Shown here in pieces: positions 61,630 to 64,000 of a stretch of DNA of 64,000 bases. A program made the translations under genes and the position numbers. The DNA comes from Panorpa germanica (taxonomy: Eukaryota > Arthropoda > Insecta > Mecoptera > Panorpidae). Position 1 is the first letter of the stretch. Each line of letters begins with the position of its first letter. The stretch lies in assembly GCA_963678705.1 (NCBI GenBank), contig OY783223.1, positions 8,030,721-8,094,720 of the forward strand. Reading direction: 5' to 3'. The notes beneath the pieces are model-generated. The model made no database searches. It worked only from the letters and a program-made list of their open reading frames with translations, and had not been told where the DNA came from.

Positions 61630-62060
61630 TTTGCCATTTGGCACTACATTCTTGTGCCTTAACTCATTTATGTACATATCATTGTGTTTAATTCAATTTT
61701 GATCCTTATTATATATAAATATTCTCACTCCTTCCAAAAGAAAGAAAAATACCACTATAAAAAGAAAAACAAAACCGCTACTGCTACTGCTTCGCTTCCC
61801 CTGACACTCTTTCTCCTGTTTCTACTCTGCAATTTCTTCTATTTTCTAGTTTCTTTTCTTTATGTCCGCCATCCACCTCTTCCCTTCACTGCCTCCCTTT
61901 AATAACTACCCAATATTCTTTTCGCTTATTACCTGTTTCTCACATGAAAACTTAATGTGCTCCAATGTTTCTATCTTCGTTCCGCACCCCTTTCCTCGCT
62001 ATTTGCCCAGTATCTGTTTCCTTTCTCCTCGTTTCCCAATCTAAATCTTGCAATCCTTCT
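61630..62060 (-). pseudogene. R1-like non-LTR retrotransposon, 3' end copy 1
   Basis: Read on the minus strand, it encodes IARFRLGNEEKGNRYWANSE, typical of the end of R1-clade ORF2. After a frameshift comes CGTKIETLEHIKFSCE, the CCHC-type motif. Downstream lie stops and a 3' UTR with GTAGTGCCAAATGGCAAAAA (reverse complement of 61631-61650). Heavily truncated at the 5' side. The last ~240 bp recur at 63808-64000. Confidence 0.75.
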
Positions 62061-63807
62061 CATGTTTTTTGTTTCTTTTTCTCTTAAGTCGCTAATGGTA
62101 TTTTTTATTATTAAATGAACCTTAAACAGACGTAACTAAATAAAAATAAAGACTGCAACGTGGTACAAAACGTTGGAGCATTGAATACAGTTAATTTTTA
62201 ACTAATAAGAAACCCAATAGACAACGCAGATCTTTTTGCTATTCCAGAGCTGACATCAGCACGCTAGAAGCAAGTTTACCATCTCTGTTTTATGAAGAAT
62301 GGATTTGGTAATCTGTATACACAACGAACGACCTAACAGATTGTCGTTCTGTCGTTTTGTCGTTGCGGTTGTCTCCCAACATATATTTTGCGATTGTTAC
62401 AATTGACATCTCAATAAGATTTGAATATTACATGAGCGTTTTACAAGGGTGTTACATTCAAATCATTTACATACATTTATATTTTTATATTTTATTGAAT
62501 CACTATAGATTTTATCAGTTATGACAATATACCACTACATTCACAGATAGATTTACACACTGATTTGTTCTATTGTCTATGAGGAACTTGGGTGTTTAAT
62601 TATTTATGGTACCACAATTTTTCATATATATCTGTTTTGTAGTTTGTACCATTTGTTTTAATTCATTCAACTATAAAAAACCTATTTTGGGTATTGTAAA
62701 AGTGATAACAATCATCAACAACAATTTATGAAATTTGGTTCTTGTTTAGAAATAGTATGCATAATTTTTTTTTATTGCTAGTTTTCCTGGAGTATTATAC
62801 CATTTAGGAATCCTGAAGAATTGCGCCAATTTTTAAAAAAACTTGCCATAGTAGTGTTCATACTTTTTTTTTACACCACGATGAGTTAAAGTTGACTGAA
62901 AATAAAAATCTTAAAAAATTTTAGGGAAAAAAATAATTTCTATTGATTTTTGTGTAAAAACTACTAGCATTCTGGGAGTTTTAATAGTTGTGGTGGATAG
63001 CAGTGCTATTTAGGTTGCCGATACAAAAAAGAAATCAGAAATATTTGAAAAATTGTGGTCATGGTAGTTAAAAACATCTTAAAGTGTTTCAAATTTCGAA
63101 TTTTTTTTATTTTTTTCTCATGTAGTCATAAGCAGGACCACCCTCTGGTGCCCGCTTATCGTTGAATATTGGGACACCCTGTATATGGAAACACTACTAC
63201 AGGGCTATTATTATTAAAATGGTCCTAAACGCACGATAGATGTCACTGAACTTCTTCTACTAGACCTTTACACTTAGCGTTGTCTCTGTTTGTTCAATAT
63301 GTCCGTATGGTGTTGTCCCACTTCTGACACAAACAAAATCTTCATTCCTACCACAATTGACTGGTAAACATATGAAGTCATGTTATGCAATTTCTTGTTC
63401 TTCATGTGGGTGGGTGGATGGTTTCACCAGGCTCTGGCTTCACGTACCATTGCGATGATAGGAGATCGTGATGATTTCATGTTGTTGTAGATGATCCCGT
63501 GATGAACAGCTCGTGCCGGTGAAGAACAGTATCCGATGAACGACGGACCATAAATCTGATATGCATCTTGTATTAACACGAATTAGATGAAAACTAGAAA
63601 CGAATTACACCATATGAATAATCGCAACATATTAATTAAAGTCATCTTTATCTTTGTTCGTTACTTGATTCAACATGCACACTATTTACATCGTTGGTAG
63701 ATGGGACAACTTCATTATGATGTTGGTAAGAAAGTATTTGATTTTCACAAAGGTATTTGACATTGACTATTAAGTTATTATTATTATTATTATTTTTATT
63801 TAATGTT
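62061..63807. other. Unassigned region between two non-LTR ends
   Basis: No gene. Near 63120-63190 is a block with TGGGACACCCTGTATATGG, a motif common at insect transposon ends. A TTA microsatellite lies at 63775-63800. Confidence 0.4.
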
Positions 63808-64000
63808 TTTTACCATTTGGCACTACATCACTGTGCCTTAACTCATTTATATACATGCCATTGTGCTTAATTAATATATATATACATAAAATTCCTTATA
63901 AAAATAAAAACAAAACTGCTACTGCTACTGCTTCGTTCCTCCTGCTACAGTCCCTCCTGTTTCTACTCTGCCATTCCTTCTCTTTCCTAGTTTTTTTCTC
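63808..64000 (-). pseudogene. R1-like non-LTR retrotransposon, 3' end copy 2 (runs off the window)
   Basis: Direct repeat of 61630-61870: shared blocks include CATTTGGCACTACAT, GTGCCTTAACTCATTTAT, CTGCTACTGCTACTGCTTCG and TCCTGTTTCTACTCTGC. Same orientation as copy 1. The coding part would continue past the right edge. Confidence 0.7.

Noticed and set aside
61862..62044. 60-codon plus-strand Pro/Phe-rich frame
   Set aside because: It is the antisense of the R1-like ORF2 end read on the minus strand.
1..64000. CRISPR array, operon or bacterial-type system
   Set aside because: The window is eukaryotic with spliced genes; the only regular array is the ~148 bp satellite, which has no spacers.

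Overview
This is an AT-rich stretch of an animal nuclear genome, almost certainly an insect. The genes are split by short GT-AG introns. They encode insect-type versions of conserved proteins, including a ZAD zinc-finger protein (an arthropod-expanded family). The non-coding DNA is full of small inverted-repeat transposons plus jockey-like and R1-like non-LTR debris. The order is not settled by the sequence; the R1-like 3' ends would fit Hymenoptera, but that is only a guess. All gene models were built by hand from open reading frames, splice signals and recognised protein families. Coordinates are CDS limits; untranslated exons are mostly unknown.

Layout, left to right: MED18 (781-2113, minus); a long repeat-filled stretch, probably the 5' intron of a Ctr-type copper transporter (6963-9076, plus); two tandem Xaa-Pro aminopeptidase 3 genes (9620-11920 and 13500-16751, plus), the second lacking most metal ligands; the purine enzyme PPAT (17844-20207, minus), head-to-head with PAICS (26814-31411, plus) across 6.6 kb of repeats; a ZAD/C2H2 zinc-finger gene (32129-33626, minus), head-to-head with INTS14 (33899-39357, plus), whose first intron holds the whole DNAJC2 gene (34539-36680, plus); ATF6 (40375-47521, minus), head-to-head with intronless Sin1/MAPKAP1 (47856-49307, plus); SMYD4 (49573-52551, minus), tail-to-tail with Sin1. 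From 52.6 kb to the end no gene was found: transposon copies, a 2.9 kb satellite array that reverses orientation in its middle, and decayed non-LTR ends.

The genes are mostly housekeeping. PPAT (step 1) and PAICS (carboxylation and SAICAR synthesis) act in the same purine pathway. MED18, INTS14, the zinc-finger protein and ATF6 act in transcription or RNA processing; DNAJC2 is a ribosome-associated chaperone and ATF6 the ER-stress sensor; Sin1 is the TORC2 scaffold. Two divergent pairs are close enough (272 and 334 bp between start codons) to share promoters.

The repeats are dominated by one ~630 bp family with TGGGCTTGTGTCCT-like termini (here MITE-A, eight recognisable copies, four of them in introns) and a ~213 bp family with 30-40 bp termini (MITE-B). 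The most interesting items are the apparent XPNPEP3 pseudoenzyme with an intact frame, the inverted satellite with trimeric higher-order structure, a MITE-A copy flanked by a 24 bp direct repeat, the alternative Ctr1 tails, a Sin1 lacking the usual RBD segment, and a UPRE-like site in the ATF6/Sin1 promoter.
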